The position numbers and the translations under genes were made by a program. Below the pieces are notes generated by a model. That model was not told the origin of the DNA and did not search any database. It saw only the letters and a list, made by a program, of their open reading frames with translations. From RGIG529 sp050950425 (lineage in GTDB: Bacteria > Bacillota > Clostridia > Oscillospirales > Oscillospiraceae), in the NCBI GenBank assembly GCA_050950425.1, contig JBMNHO010000002.1:930001-994000 (forward strand): a DNA stretch of 64,000 nucleotides, in the 5' to 3' direction. Of the stretch, positions 35,962 to 45,468 are shown piece after piece (positions within the stretch are counted from its first letter, which is position 1; every line of letters begins with the position of its first letter).

Positions 35962-36957
35962 TTATTTTTTGCCGCCCCAGAGCATTTTTTCACGCAGGTC
36001 TTTGCCGACGATCTCGCACTGGTGCTCTGCCTGGGCTCTTTTTGTCGCATTGAAGTACGGGCGGCCGCACTGGTTTTCCAAGATCCAGTTGCGGGCAAAG
36101 GTGCCGTCCTGAATGTCGGACAGAATCTTTTTCATTTCCTTTTTGGTCTCTTCCTTGATGATCTTGGGGCCGGTGATATAGTCGCCGTATTCCGCGGTGT
36201 CGGAGATGGAGTGGCGCATAAAGTTCATGCCGCCGGAGAAGATCAGGTCAACGATCAGCTTCATCTCGTGAATGCACTCAAAATAGGCGCTTTCCGGCTG
36301 ATAGCCCGCTTCCACCAGGGTTTCAAAGCCGGCACGCATCAAAGCGCAGACGCCGCCGCACAAAACGGCCTGCTCCCCGAACAAGTCGGTCTCCGTCTCC
36401 TCCTGGAAGGTGGTTTCCAAAATGCCTGCTCTGGCGCCGCCGATGCCGGCGCCGTATGCCAGGGCGATCTTCTTGCAGTTGCCGGTCGCGTCCTGGTACA
36501 CTGCGATCAGGTCAGGCACACCCTTTCCCTCCAGATACTGGGAGCGGACGGTGTGGCCCGGGCCCTTGGGGGCGATCATGAACACGTCTACGTCAGCGGG
36601 GGGAACGATCTGCCCGAAATGGATGTTGAACCCATGGGCAAACGCCAGAGCCTTTCCGGCGGAGAGGTTGGGGCCGATGTCTGTTTTGTACAGAGCCGCC
36701 TGCCGCTCGTCATTGATCAAGATCATGATGATGTCGGCGGCTTTGGTTGCTTCGGCCGCTGTCATCACCTTCAAGCCGTCTGCCTCTGCCCGGGGCCAGG
36801 ATTTGCTGCCGTTGTACAGGCCGACCACAACGTTTACCCCGCTGTCCCGCAGGTTTTGCGCATGGGCGTGTCCCTGGCTGCCATAGCCGACGACCGCCAC
36901 CGTTTTCCCCTTTAAATAATTGAGATCACAATCTTTTTCATAATACATTTTTGCCAT
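35962..36957 (-). CDS. ilvC: Ketol-acid reductoisomerase (class I)
   Basis: Isomerises and reduces acetolactate or acetohydroxybutyrate using NAD(P)H and Mg2+. The Rossmann motif is VAVVGYGSQGHAHAQNLRDS near residue 20, and the 331-residue length is that of class I. ATG 36957 (MAKMYYEKD) follows AAGGGAG. The start lies inside the 3' end of ilvN, a 20-bp overlap, so the ribosome site of ilvC is within ilvN coding sequence. Confidence 0.97.
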   Translation of the reverse strand: MAKMYYEKDCDLNYLKGKTVAVVGYGSQGHAHAQNLRDSGVNVVVGLYNGSKSWPRAEADGLKVMTAAEATKAADIIMILINDERQAALYKTDIGPNLSAGKALAFAHGFNIHFGQIVPPADVDVFMIAPKGPGHTVRSQYLEGKGVPDLIAVYQDATGNCKKIALAYGAGIGGARAGILETTFQEETETDLFGEQAVLCGGVCALMRAGFETLVEAGYQPESAYFECIHEMKLIVDLIFSGGMNFMRHSISDTAEYGDYITGPKIIKEETKKEMKKILSDIQDGTFARNWILENQCGRPYFNATKRAQAEHQCEIVGKDLREKMLWGGKK

Positions 36958-37480
36958 AATTGAATTCTCCCTTCTCTTTGTTGTCATCATGAATGGTATA
37001 TGCTCCCCGCTCCAACGCGATGGTACCGGTGCGCGCGATTTCCAAAATGCCAAATTCCTCCAACAGCTTCAGAAGCGCATTGTTCTTTTCTGTGTCGCCG
37101 GTGTTGGAAATGGTCAGCGCGCTGCGGGAAACATCAATGATATTGGCGCGGAAAATATTGCTGATCTGGATAACCTCATCTCTGGTGTCCCTCGTCTCGG
37201 CGTTTACCTTGATGAGGAGCAGCTCTCGATGGACCGCCTGCTCGGAATCCAGCTTCTGCACAAAAATGACGGGACGCAGCTTTCGAAACTGACTGATCAT
37301 TTGTTTGACCATCAAATCGTCCCCTGTCATAATGATGGTCATACGGGAAACCGTTGGATCGTTGGTGACGCCAACGGCCAAACTTTCAATGTTATATCCT
37401 TTGCGAGAAAACAGACGGGACACCTGAGACAGGACGCCGGCACTGTTTTCCACCAAGGCGGATATGGTATGATGCTGCAT
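36938..37480 (-). CDS. ilvN: Acetolactate synthase small (regulatory) subunit
   Basis: Regulatory subunit with an N-terminal ACT domain (HTISALVENSAGVLSQVSRL, then FSRKGYNIESLAVG) that in this family mediates valine feedback inhibition, followed by the C-terminal ALS_SS domain. 180 aa, slightly longer than many bacterial versions because of a charged tail. ATG 37480 follows AAAGGAG. It sits 44 bp downstream of ilvB and overlaps ilvC. Confidence 0.95.
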   Translation of the reverse strand: MQHHTISALVENSAGVLSQVSRLFSRKGYNIESLAVGVTNDPTVSRMTIIMTGDDLMVKQMISQFRKLRPVIFVQKLDSEQAVHRELLLIKVNAETRDTRDEVIQISNIFRANIIDVSRSALTISNTGDTEKNNALLKLLEEFGILEIARTGTIALERGAYTIHDDNKEKGEFNYGKNVL

Positions 37481-37524
37481 ATGAACGCTCCTTTCCTGAT
37501 CCAGCTGTCCAAGCGGACAGTTTG

Positions 37525-39234
37525 CTATTTCAGTAAGAATTGGGTGATGGGCGCGCCGGCGGCCACCATAGGCCACACCATTTCGTCCGCATCAATGATA
37601 CATTCGATCAGCGCGCTTTTGCCGCAGGCAATGGCCTCCTTCAAGGCAGCGTCAAACTCCGCGACGGTTTCCACCCGAAAGCCCGGCATGCCAAAGGACT
37701 CCGCGTATTTGACAAAATCAGGCCCACGGTCCAAGTTCGTCTGGGCATACCGTTTGCCGTAAATCAGCGTCTGCCACTGACGCACCATGCCCAAAGCGCC
37801 GTTGTTGAACAAAACGGTGATCACCGGCGCCTTGTAATATTCCGCCGTGGCATATTCGTTTCCGTTCATCCGCAGGCATCCGTCCCCCGTTGCGTGGATC
37901 ACCACGGTGTCGGGATTGCCGACTTTCGCGCCGATGGCGGCGCCAAGACCGAAGCCCATGGTGCCAAAGCCGCCGCTGGTCAAAAGCTGGCCCGGGCGGC
38001 TGTAGTTATAATACTGGGCCGCCCACATCTGGTGCTGCCCCACGTCTGTCGCGATGATCACGTCGTCCCCCAGCTGCCGGTCAATGCAGGCAAACACTTC
38101 CTTGGGGTCCAGCGCGCCGCCCCGCTGCCGGTTTGGCTCCCTGCGCCAGCTGTTCACCAGGGCGAGCCATTCCTTATGCTCGTATTTCGGCATTCTCTGG
38201 CAAAGGGCGGACAAAACCTCTCCCGCGTCCCCTATGATGTGGTGGGTCGTGACCACGTTCTTGTCAATCTCCGAACGGTCGATGTCAATATGCACCAACT
38301 TGGCCTTGGGCGCAAACTGAGTCAGGTCGCACGTGACCCGGTCGGAAAACCGGGCGCCCACCGCGATGAGCAAATCACATTCCGTGGTGGTCATGTTGGA
38401 GGCAAGGGTGCCATGCATCCCGATCGCGCCGGTACACAGAGGGTGCCGCCCCGGAATGGCGCCCTGCCCCATCAAGGTCACGGCCACGGGGGCGTCCAGC
38501 TTTTCGGCAAAGGACACAAACTCCCCGGAAGCCCGGGAGCGGACGATGCCTCCGCCGGCCAAAATCATGGGTTTTTTAGACTCCTTGATCATCTGGAGCA
38601 GCACTTCCACGTCCTGCTCGTCGGGCTTCGGGCGCTGGAGCGTGCCGCCCACTCTCCGGGCCAAAGCGGCCAGCCGGCCGTGGTTCACGTGCTCTTCCTT
38701 GGGCAGCGGAGTGTAGTCTACCATTTCAGTCGTCACGTTTTTTAAAATATCAATCATAACGGGGCCGGGCCGACCCCCGGCGGCCACGGCAAACGCCTCC
38801 CGCACAACGTCGGCCAGCTGAGACGCCTCCCGCACCAGATAGGTCGCCTTCGTGATAGGCATTGTGATGCCGGTGATGTCCACTTCCTGAAACGCGTCTC
38901 GGCCGATCAAGGTTTCCCCCACATTGACGCTGAGGAACACAACGGGGGAAGAGTCCATATACGCCGTGGCGATGCCTGTTGTCAAGTTTGTGGCCCCCGG
39001 CCCGGACGTTGCGAAGCAGACGCCCACTTTCCCCGTGGACCTTGCGTATCCGTCTGCCGCGTGGGCCGCGCCCTGCTCGTGGGCGGACAAGATATGCCGG
39101 ATTTTTGTCCCATATGCGTTGCGTTCCAATTCGTCATAGACGTTTAAAATGGTACCGCCCGGATAGCCGAATACGGTATCCACACCCTGCTCCAGCAGAC
39201 ATTCAAACAACACCTGGGTACTCTTCATCATCAT
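37525..39234 (-). CDS. ilvB: Acetolactate synthase large (catalytic) subunit
   Basis: ThDP- and FAD-dependent enzyme that condenses two pyruvates, or pyruvate and 2-ketobutyrate. The catalytic Glu is in LSAHEQGAAHAADGYAR near residue 50; the ThDP motif is GDGCLRMNGNEYATAEYYK near residue 445. 569 aa. The start has three ATG codons in a row (39234-39226); AAGGGG lies upstream. First gene after the T-box leader. Confidence 0.97.
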   Translation of the reverse strand: MMMKSTQVLFECLLEQGVDTVFGYPGGTILNVYDELERNAYGTKIRHILSAHEQGAAHAADGYARSTGKVGVCFATSGPGATNLTTGIATAYMDSSPVVFLSVNVGETLIGRDAFQEVDITGITMPITKATYLVREASQLADVVREAFAVAAGGRPGPVMIDILKNVTTEMVDYTPLPKEEHVNHGRLAALARRVGGTLQRPKPDEQDVEVLLQMIKESKKPMILAGGGIVRSRASGEFVSFAEKLDAPVAVTLMGQGAIPGRHPLCTGAIGMHGTLASNMTTTECDLLIAVGARFSDRVTCDLTQFAPKAKLVHIDIDRSEIDKNVVTTHHIIGDAGEVLSALCQRMPKYEHKEWLALVNSWRREPNRQRGGALDPKEVFACIDRQLGDDVIIATDVGQHQMWAAQYYNYSRPGQLLTSGGFGTMGFGLGAAIGAKVGNPDTVVIHATGDGCLRMNGNEYATAEYYKAPVITVLFNNGALGMVRQWQTLIYGKRYAQTNLDRGPDFVKYAESFGMPGFRVETVAEFDAALKEAIACGKSALIECIIDADEMVWPMVAAGAPITQFLLK

Positions 39235-39300
39235 TGCGTAACAACCCCTTCCTCTCTTTCCGTTTCCTGTTGATGGCTGTCATTTTTCGAAATAAGCATA

Positions 39301-39535
39301 AAAGCTCCGTCCTGTATAGGACGAAGCTTTCTCTCCGTGGTACCACCTAAATTCACACGGCAACCCGTGTGCGCTTTCCCTGCCAAATAACGGCGGCAAC
39401 CCGACAGAACCTACCCCATGCGCGCCGCGCAGGCTCAGCCCAGCCGCTCCGGGGCGACGTTCCACTCTACATTCACGGGAATTTACACCGACCATTCCCT
39501 CTCTGCGCTGAACTGTAGACTGTACTTACCCTTTC
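39301..39535 (-). promoter_or_regulatory. T-box leader of ilvBNCD
   Basis: A tRNA-sensing T-box riboswitch. The conserved AGGTGGTACCACG box is at 39348-39336 (minus). It is followed by a 13-bp terminator hairpin (39301-39330, one G-U pair, ATAC loop, TTTT). Upstream are the AGAGAG K-turn-like start of stem I near 39504 and the GGTGTAA distal element. In the expected place of the specifier loop reads GGAAC-GTC-GCCCC, giving GUC (valine) at 39458-39456, which agrees with the operon. The specifier call is inference from pattern. Confidence 0.9.
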
Positions 39536-39785
39536 ATTGCGTTTCTGATATCATATGTCATTTCGTCATTTTCGTTGAAACAATCAGCCAAATATAATAA
39601 AGCAAGTATAGCACATGTTTTTCTTTTTTGTCAACGCAAACGGAACAAACAGATGGGTTTCTGCGTTTTTGACAGAAGAAGTGGGAATTTTGCCCCGATT
39701 TTCAGCCTGTTGACAAAAACCCCGTCCGTCCGCCGATGGGAAAACCGGCTGCCCCCTGTCCCGCAAACGGCGCCGGAACAGGGGC

Positions 39786-40364
39786 TTACGCCACGCCGCC
39801 CAGACGCTGAAAGGGAAACAGAACCAGCAGCGCACGACCCAGCACGTCTCTCTCGTCCACCGTCCCCACTTGGGGCGCCCGGCTGTCTGTGGAGTGGTTC
39901 CGGTTGTCCCCCATGACAAAAATGCTGCCTTCCGGCACGGTGATGTCGTCCACATTGTCCCAGCCGGGGCTTTGCATCAGCTCGTTGATATACGGCTCGT
40001 CCAAAACCGCGCCGTCTACGCGCACCTCTCCCGCTTCGTAATCAATCCGCACGGTCTGCCCGCCCACGGCAATGACCCGCTTCACGATGGGCTGCTCCAT
40101 AAACGATTCTTTGGTCAGCACCACGATGTCCCCCTGTTTGGGATGATAGCCGATGCTTTGCAGCAAAAGCATGTCTCCGTCCAGCAGCGTGGGTTCCATA
40201 GACTCCCCCTCCACGCCGATGATCCGCCCCACAAACGTAAACACCAGGATGATGCAAACCAGGGCAAACACCATGGCCTGCAGCCAAAAATACAGCTCCA
40301 GCTTGATGGTTTGCCTGGGAGGAAGCTTTTCCTCCGGTACGGGTGGGCATTCTTCCAGGGTCAT
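39786..40364 (-). CDS. lepB: Signal peptidase I
   Basis: Membrane serine protease that removes signal peptides from exported proteins. One N-terminal membrane segment (residues about 25-48) is followed by the catalytic Ser55 in GESMEPTL and the general-base Lys95 in VKRVIAVGG; GDNRNHSTDSR is the conserved box E. 192 aa, typical of Gram-positive S-type enzymes. ATG 40364 follows GGAGGAAT. About 40 bp separate it from the yhaN-like gene on the same strand, so it may be read from the same transcript. Confidence 0.95.
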   Translation of the reverse strand: MTLEECPPVPEEKLPPRQTIKLELYFWLQAMVFALVCIILVFTFVGRIIGVEGESMEPTLLDGDMLLLQSIGYHPKQGDIVVLTKESFMEQPIVKRVIAVGGQTVRIDYEAGEVRVDGAVLDEPYINELMQSPGWDNVDDITVPEGSIFVMGDNRNHSTDSRAPQVGTVDERDVLGRALLVLFPFQRLGGVA

Positions 40365-40403
40365 ACAATTCCTCCGTCCTGCCGCATGGCGCGGCTGTTC
40401 TGT

Positions 40404-42656
40404 TTATGCTTCTTTTCGCTCAATTCCCTGCAAAACATGCGCCCGGTCCTTCCCTTTCAGGTAGGCCGCCTCCCTATTATGGCAGGTGAACAGCAGAATC
40501 TGGCGCTCTTTCGCTTCTTCCCTCAGCGCATCCAGAGTATATTGCAGTCGTGTGTCGTCAAACCGAACGAGGGCGTCATCCAGAACCAGCGGCACCTGCC
40601 GCCCCAGAACCAGCTCGCAAATGGCCAGACGCACCGCCAGATAAAGCTGATCCATGGTGCCGGCGCTGAGGGTGAGATCCTGCCGCGAAATGGTGTCGTC
40701 CTCTGTCCGCACGCTGGCGGCAAAGGTTTTGTCCAGCCGCAGATCCTGATATTTTCCGCCGGAAAAGCGGGCCATCCACGCACCGGCCTTTTCGTTCAGC
40801 GCCGGGGAAAACCGGGACTGCAGCTCTTGGTGCGCCTCGTTTAGCACCTCCCGGGCCAGCTCCAGCGCGCCATATTCCTCTTCCAGCGTCTCCCGTCGGG
40901 AAAGCAGGTCGGCCTGCCGGGCCTGAAGCGCCTCCGGATCCCCGCCGATGGCCTGCTCCCCCTTTGCCATGGCGATCCCCTCTAGGCACCTGGTTTTTTC
41001 CCTTTGCAGCCGCTTTCGCTCCTCCTGCAATTGCAGCTTGGGCTCCTGAGGGCGGGCAACGGACGGGGATATTTCTTCCGCTTCCGCCGTCTGCTCCGCC
41101 GCTTCCCACTGTTTTCGCAGCATTTCCACAGACATCCGCTCCCTTTCCCAGAGAGACAGCGTGGAAAGTCCCCGGCTGCACGCTTCGGCCGCCTGGGGGG
41201 CCTTTTTCGCTTCCGGCGCGAAGGGGAGGGTAATTTGAAACAGCTGGGACTCCATCTGCGCAAGGCGGCCCTTGGTCTCCTCCCGCTCCCCGAGGGCCTC
41301 TTGCAGCTGCCGGTTCCACTGCTCCGTCTGCCCCTGCCACTCCCGGTACGTGGCCGCCTGCTCCAAAATTTCTTCCGGCTGCTCCACATGGTATATTCGG
41401 CAGATGGAAGCCTTGGCGCTCAAGGCCGCCGTTCGCTTACGGTACCACACAAACAAGACGATGGGCAGCGCGGCGCTGACCAGCGCGGCGCAGGCAAGGC
41501 CAAGAGCCGTCAAAAAAGCGGCCTTTTGCAAAGACAAAACGATGACCACGCCGATGGACGCGAACACCGCAAAGCAAAGAAGCGCGAAAAACCAGGGCCG
41601 GAACACGGCGGTTTTGTCCAGCGCCTTGCACCGCTCCACCGCCGTCTGGGCCTGCCGCCACGCTTCCTCCGCCGGCTTCCCTTCGAAAATGCCTGCCTCT
41701 GCCTGCTGATTCCTTCGGGCCACTTCTTCCTCCAAACGGAGAACCTTCTCTTCCTGCTGAGAAAGCACCGGCGCTTGGGCTTCGATGGCCGTGCCCAGCG
41801 CCTGCCCCTTTTGCAAAAGGTCTTGGGGCGGCAGCGTCTGTTTTTCGCTGTCCAACGCCGCAAGCCGCCGGGCGGCCGCTTCCAGCGCGTCTCTCGCCGC
41901 CTGCTGCTTTTCCGCCGCTTCCTGCCGCTCTGCCGCCGCCCAAAGGGCCAGCTTCTCGTCAATCCTTTGTTCCTCTTGTAAAATCGTCTCCAAAGACATC
42001 TCGTATTGCCGCATCCGTTCCTTGCTCTGCTCCACCCGACGCAAATCCTGCTCCGTCTGGCTCAGCTGGTCGAACAGCTCCGGAATTCTGCCTGTTTTGT
42101 TGTGCTTTCGCCTGTTTTTCCAGCTGTTCAGCCGGGAAAACGCCTCGGAAAAGGAGGTGTCCTCTCCCGACGATACCAGAGCGGCGATGCGCCGCTCCAG
42201 CTCCGGCGCCTGAGAGACGGCCAGGCCCGATTCTCCGATAAAGGCGCTGCGGACAAACACCTCCCGCTCCACGCCCAGAAGCACCTGCCCCACGTTGTCC
42301 CCCGTCAGCCCGGGAACGGGGTCCCCCGTGTCCCGGTACCAGGCGAAAAACTGGCTCATAGGGGCGGCGCCCCGCCTGCCGCCGCGCTCCAGCACAAGGG
42401 TTCTCCCCCCTGCCACGCACTCCAGCGTGCCGGACATGGGCGTGCCGCTCCACGGCTGAAATTTATTCTTGTCCGCCAGAACGCCCTTTTTGTTGCGCTG
42501 GGACGGGTCGATGCCGTAAAACATCGCAACGAGAAAGGCGCTCCATGTCGATTTTCCCCATTCGTTGGGCGCGTGGATTACATTTATCCCCTCTTCCAGC
42601 TCCAGGGTTTCCTGCTCCAGCCGGCCAAAGGAGGCCGTCATCTTTTGAATGCGCAT
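40404..42656 (-). CDS. YhaN-like AAA ATPase (SbcC/Rad50-type)
   Basis: A 750-residue SMC-like ATPase. Walker A is NEWGKSTW near residue 31; a long coiled-coil-rich middle rich in Glu/Gln/Ala is interrupted by two hydrophobic segments (FFALLCFAVFASIGVVIVLS and the following LGLACAALVSAALPIVLF) near residues 370-410, as in YhaN-type proteins; the signature LSAGTMDQLYLAVRLA and Walker B PLVLDDALVRFDD close the ATPase. ATG 42656 follows AAGGAGGTGA. It lies 5 bp after its nuclease partner, and the pair is predicted to process DNA ends at the membrane. Confidence 0.9.
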   Translation of the reverse strand: MRIQKMTASFGRLEQETLELEEGINVIHAPNEWGKSTWSAFLVAMFYGIDPSQRNKKGVLADKNKFQPWSGTPMSGTLECVAGGRTLVLERGGRRGAAPMSQFFAWYRDTGDPVPGLTGDNVGQVLLGVEREVFVRSAFIGESGLAVSQAPELERRIAALVSSGEDTSFSEAFSRLNSWKNRRKHNKTGRIPELFDQLSQTEQDLRRVEQSKERMRQYEMSLETILQEEQRIDEKLALWAAAERQEAAEKQQAARDALEAAARRLAALDSEKQTLPPQDLLQKGQALGTAIEAQAPVLSQQEEKVLRLEEEVARRNQQAEAGIFEGKPAEEAWRQAQTAVERCKALDKTAVFRPWFFALLCFAVFASIGVVIVLSLQKAAFLTALGLACAALVSAALPIVLFVWYRKRTAALSAKASICRIYHVEQPEEILEQAATYREWQGQTEQWNRQLQEALGEREETKGRLAQMESQLFQITLPFAPEAKKAPQAAEACSRGLSTLSLWERERMSVEMLRKQWEAAEQTAEAEEISPSVARPQEPKLQLQEERKRLQREKTRCLEGIAMAKGEQAIGGDPEALQARQADLLSRRETLEEEYGALELAREVLNEAHQELQSRFSPALNEKAGAWMARFSGGKYQDLRLDKTFAASVRTEDDTISRQDLTLSAGTMDQLYLAVRLAICELVLGRQVPLVLDDALVRFDDTRLQYTLDALREEAKERQILLFTCHNREAAYLKGKDRAHVLQGIERKEA

Positions 42657-42661
42657 CGCCC

Positions 42662-43786
42662 TCACCTCCTTCCGCCGTTTGCATTCTGTCCTATGGGATC
42701 CTCCCTGCCTTCCAAGGCCGCAAGGCCAAACCGAACGGCCTTTTGCAGGCGCAGGTGCTCTGCCTCTGTCGGCGCGGCATCCATCTTCTCCCGCATTTTT
42801 TTTAAAAACAGCCCGGTGAGGGTGTCCTCCTCCGCCCTTGCCCAAAGTTCCTGCCGGATGGCGCTTTTGTCCCGCAGCGCCACATGGTAAAACCGCGGCG
42901 CCAGGGCTTCGGAAAGGGCCTCTATGTCCAGCCCCTCCGCCCCGCTCTCTCCTTTGAGGATGATACGGTAAATATCCTGTTCTGTTCCCTCCGGCAGCGC
43001 CGCCAGAATGGTCTCCAGCGGATCTTCGTCCGGCTGAAGGACAACCGACTGCTCCCAATATCGATGGGCGGCCAAAGGAAGAAACGAAAGCGTAACCCCC
43101 GTTTCGTCTGCCTGCCCCCGCAAGACGCCTTTTTCTCCCGTTTCGTCAAACCCCCGCCCTTGGGGGCAGCCGGGCCAGGCATATGCGGTGTTCCCCGCTT
43201 GTTGAGGGCCGCTGTATTGATGGATATGCCCCAGCGCCAAATAGTCCAGCCCGCTCTCTTCGATTTCCTGTCTCGTTATGGGGTTATAGGCCCCCGTGCC
43301 ACTGCCCACCTCGCCGTGCATCACCATAAATTGATAGCCGCTCTCGCTTTGGGACGCACGGAACCCCTCCAGCAGGGATCGGCGGCACTCCGGCGCCAGA
43401 AAGCCCGCGCCATACACCGTGCAGCCGAGAGAGGGAAAGAAAACAGACGTGACAGATTCCGAATCGAAAACATGCACATTGGACGGCCAGCCCACTTGGC
43501 GGTAGGGCGAGTGCCGGGAAACCCAGTCGTGGTTGCCCGGGGCGATCAAAACCGGGGCGCTGATCTGCCCCAGCGTCCTTCGAATGCAGTCTGCCGTTTC
43601 CGGGTAAATCTGATCCCCGTCGAACAAGTCCCCGGCCAAAAAGACCAAATCCACCCCCTCCGCCAAAGACGCCAAAGACGCAAACAGCGCCCGCTGCTCT
43701 GCCCTTCGCTCTGCCGCCTGCTCCGGCGGCAGAGCGGAAAAGGGGCTGTCCAAATGAAAATCCGCCCCGTGGATAAAAGAAATCAT
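42662..43786 (-). CDS. YhaO-like metallophosphoesterase (SbcD/Mre11-type nuclease)
   Basis: A calcineurin-like phosphoesterase of about 374 aa. Metal-binding motifs are visible in order: HGADFHLDSPF (residues 6-16), AGDLFDG, GNHDWVS and a VMHGEVG/LGHIHQYS region. The C-terminal part is the capping domain used by Mre11/SbcD-type enzymes. ATG 43786 is preferred because GGAGG lies 5 bp upstream; ATG 43798 would add four residues and contains that site. The next gene encodes the matching ATPase. Confidence 0.9.
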   Translation of the reverse strand: MISFIHGADFHLDSPFSALPPEQAAERRAEQRALFASLASLAEGVDLVFLAGDLFDGDQIYPETADCIRRTLGQISAPVLIAPGNHDWVSRHSPYRQVGWPSNVHVFDSESVTSVFFPSLGCTVYGAGFLAPECRRSLLEGFRASQSESGYQFMVMHGEVGSGTGAYNPITRQEIEESGLDYLALGHIHQYSGPQQAGNTAYAWPGCPQGRGFDETGEKGVLRGQADETGVTLSFLPLAAHRYWEQSVVLQPDEDPLETILAALPEGTEQDIYRIILKGESGAEGLDIEALSEALAPRFYHVALRDKSAIRQELWARAEEDTLTGLFLKKMREKMDAAPTEAEHLRLQKAVRFGLAALEGREDPIGQNANGGRR

Positions 43787-43839
43787 ATCTGCCTCCATCT
43801 ATTACCATAAGGTACCAAAGACCTTCCTGCCTTTTGCCG

Positions 43840-44613
43840 CTATAAAATCGAAATGCGCTCCACTTCTTTGCACCGTCCCGTTTCCAAGTTCACCGTAAAC
43901 AGGCAGCCTTCCAGCTTGCACGGGCCGGACGCCACCTCATACCGCCCGGCAATGCCCCCTAAAAACGTGGTCACGCTTTGCTCCGGGCGAATGCCCAAAA
44001 CGGACTCGACCGGCCCTGTCATCCCAAGATCCGTCACATATCCCGTGCCTTTTGAAAACACCCGGGCATCCGCCGTGGGCACGTGGGTATGGGTGCCCCA
44101 CAGGGCGGTGACCCGCCCGTCTAAATAATACGCCATGGCCAGCTTTTCGCTGGTGGCTTCCGCGTGAAAATCGACCAAAACAAGGTCCGCTGTCATCCTT
44201 TTCAGCAGCGCGTCCGCCGCGAGAAAGGGATTGTCAGGCCCAAAGTCCATGCCGCAGCGACCGATTAAATTGATCACGCCGACGGCAACGCCCCCTACGC
44301 AAAAAACGCCGGACCCGTGCCCCGGCATGCGGGAGGATACGTTGGCCGGCCGGAGCAAATGGGGCACCGTGTCCATCAAGGGGAAAATCTGCTGCTTCGC
44401 CCAGCTGTGGTTTCCCAGCGTAATCACGTCAACCCCCGCCGTTTCCATTTCCCTCACCTGTCGGGGCAGCAGGCCAAGACCGGCGGCGTTTTCTCCGTTT
44501 GCGACCACAAAGTCGATTTGCTTCAGTCGCTTCAATCCGGGCAGCACCCTTGTCAAATGCTGCACCCCCGCGTCCCCTACAACGTCCCCAATGGCCAAAA
44601 TCTGGAACTTCAT
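43840..44613 (-). CDS. ymdB: YmdB-family metallophosphoesterase
   Basis: A 257-residue phosphodiesterase of the family represented by B. subtilis YmdB, which hydrolyses 2',3'-cyclic nucleotides in vitro and affects biofilm and motility decisions. Metal motifs seen are GDVVGDAG (residues 8-15), NGENAAG, GNHSW, DFHAEATSEK and GTHTHVPTAD. ATG 44613 follows AAGAGGAC. An extended -10 box (TGCTATAAT) lies about 45 bp upstream on the minus strand. Confidence 0.9.
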   Translation of the reverse strand: MKFQILAIGDVVGDAGVQHLTRVLPGLKRLKQIDFVVANGENAAGLGLLPRQVREMETAGVDVITLGNHSWAKQQIFPLMDTVPHLLRPANVSSRMPGHGSGVFCVGGVAVGVINLIGRCGMDFGPDNPFLAADALLKRMTADLVLVDFHAEATSEKLAMAYYLDGRVTALWGTHTHVPTADARVFSKGTGYVTDLGMTGPVESVLGIRPEQSVTTFLGGIAGRYEVASGPCKLEGCLFTVNLETGRCKEVERISIL

Positions 44614-44747
44614 AGTGTCCTCTTTCCTCCCCCATAGGTTTTGTATTCTTTCGTATTATAGCATATCCCATTTTGAAAATATAGATTGTTTTTTCCAGTT
44701 TCCCGCCCTTTTCCGCCTTCTGACCCATGTTTTGGCTGGGTCTGTTA

Positions 44748-44776
44748 TTGACTTCCGGCGGAAATCTGCATATACT
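44748..44776 (+). promoter_or_regulatory. fsa promoter
   Basis: TTGACT (44748-44753) and TATACT (44771-44776), spacer 17 bp, 44 bp upstream of fsa. Confidence 0.8.
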
Positions 44777-44820
44777 GTTCCCATGTGAATTGACGCTCAC
44801 AAACGCGAGGAGGATTACAA

Positions 44821-45468
44821 ATGAAACTGTTTATCGACACCGCAAACGTAGATCATATTCGGGAGGCCGCCTCTTGGGGCGTGCTGGCCGGCGTTACCAC
44901 CAATCCCAGCCTGATCGCCAAGGAAGGCCGTGACTTTAAAACCGTGGTGCGGGAGATCGCAAAAATTGTGGACGGGCCCATCAGCGCGGAGGTTCTCAGC
45001 GACAAAGGCGCCGAAATGGTGACAGAGGCGCTGGAGCTGTCCCAGCTCCATCCCAACATTGTCATCAAGGTGCCTATGACCAAAGAGGGGCTAAAGGCCA
45101 CGGCGGCCCTTGCCAAAAAGGGCATCCGCACCAACGTGACGCTGGTTTTTTCCGCCAACCAGGCGCTTTTGGCGGCCCGGGCGGGCGCCAGTTTTGTCAG
45201 CCCTTTTGTAGGTCGGATGGATGACATGGGCAACAGCGGCGTTGCTCTCATTGAAGAAATCACGGACATTTTTACCCTTCATAACATCAAAACGGAAATC
45301 ATCGCCGCCAGCATCCGCACCTCTATGCACGTGACGGACTGCGCCAAGGCCGGCGCGGACATCGCCACCATCCCCTTTGACGTTTTGAGTAAAATGTTCC
45401 AGCATCCTTTGACAGAGGCGGGCATCGCCCGGTTCAAGCAGGACTGGGCGGCGGCGGGAATGAACTAA
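44821..45468 (+). CDS. fsa: Fructose-6-phosphate aldolase/transaldolase (TalC-type)
   Basis: A 215-residue class I aldolase of the short transaldolase subfamily. The Schiff-base lysine is K83 in VIKVPMTKEG; FIDTANVDHI at the N terminus and GVTTNPSLIAKEG are family signatures. Short members include both true transaldolases and fructose-6-phosphate aldolases, which sequence reading alone does not separate. ATG 44821 follows GAGGAGG. The gene is monocistronic; GGGGC-TGCTT-GCCCC with a following GTTTTTT (45503-45530) may be its terminator. Confidence 0.93.
   Translation: MKLFIDTANVDHIREAASWGVLAGVTTNPSLIAKEGRDFKTVVREIAKIVDGPISAEVLSDKGAEMVTEALELSQLHPNIVIKVPMTKEGLKATAALAKKGIRTNVTLVFSANQALLAARAGASFVSPFVGRMDDMGNSGVALIEEITDIFTLHNIKTEIIAASIRTSMHVTDCAKAGADIATIPFDVLSKMFQHPLTEAGIARFKQDWAAAGMN

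Noticed and set aside
41004..41981. A 325-codon plus-strand frame opposite the YhaN-like gene
   Set aside because: Leu/Arg-rich artefact of the coiled-coil codon pattern on the other strand.
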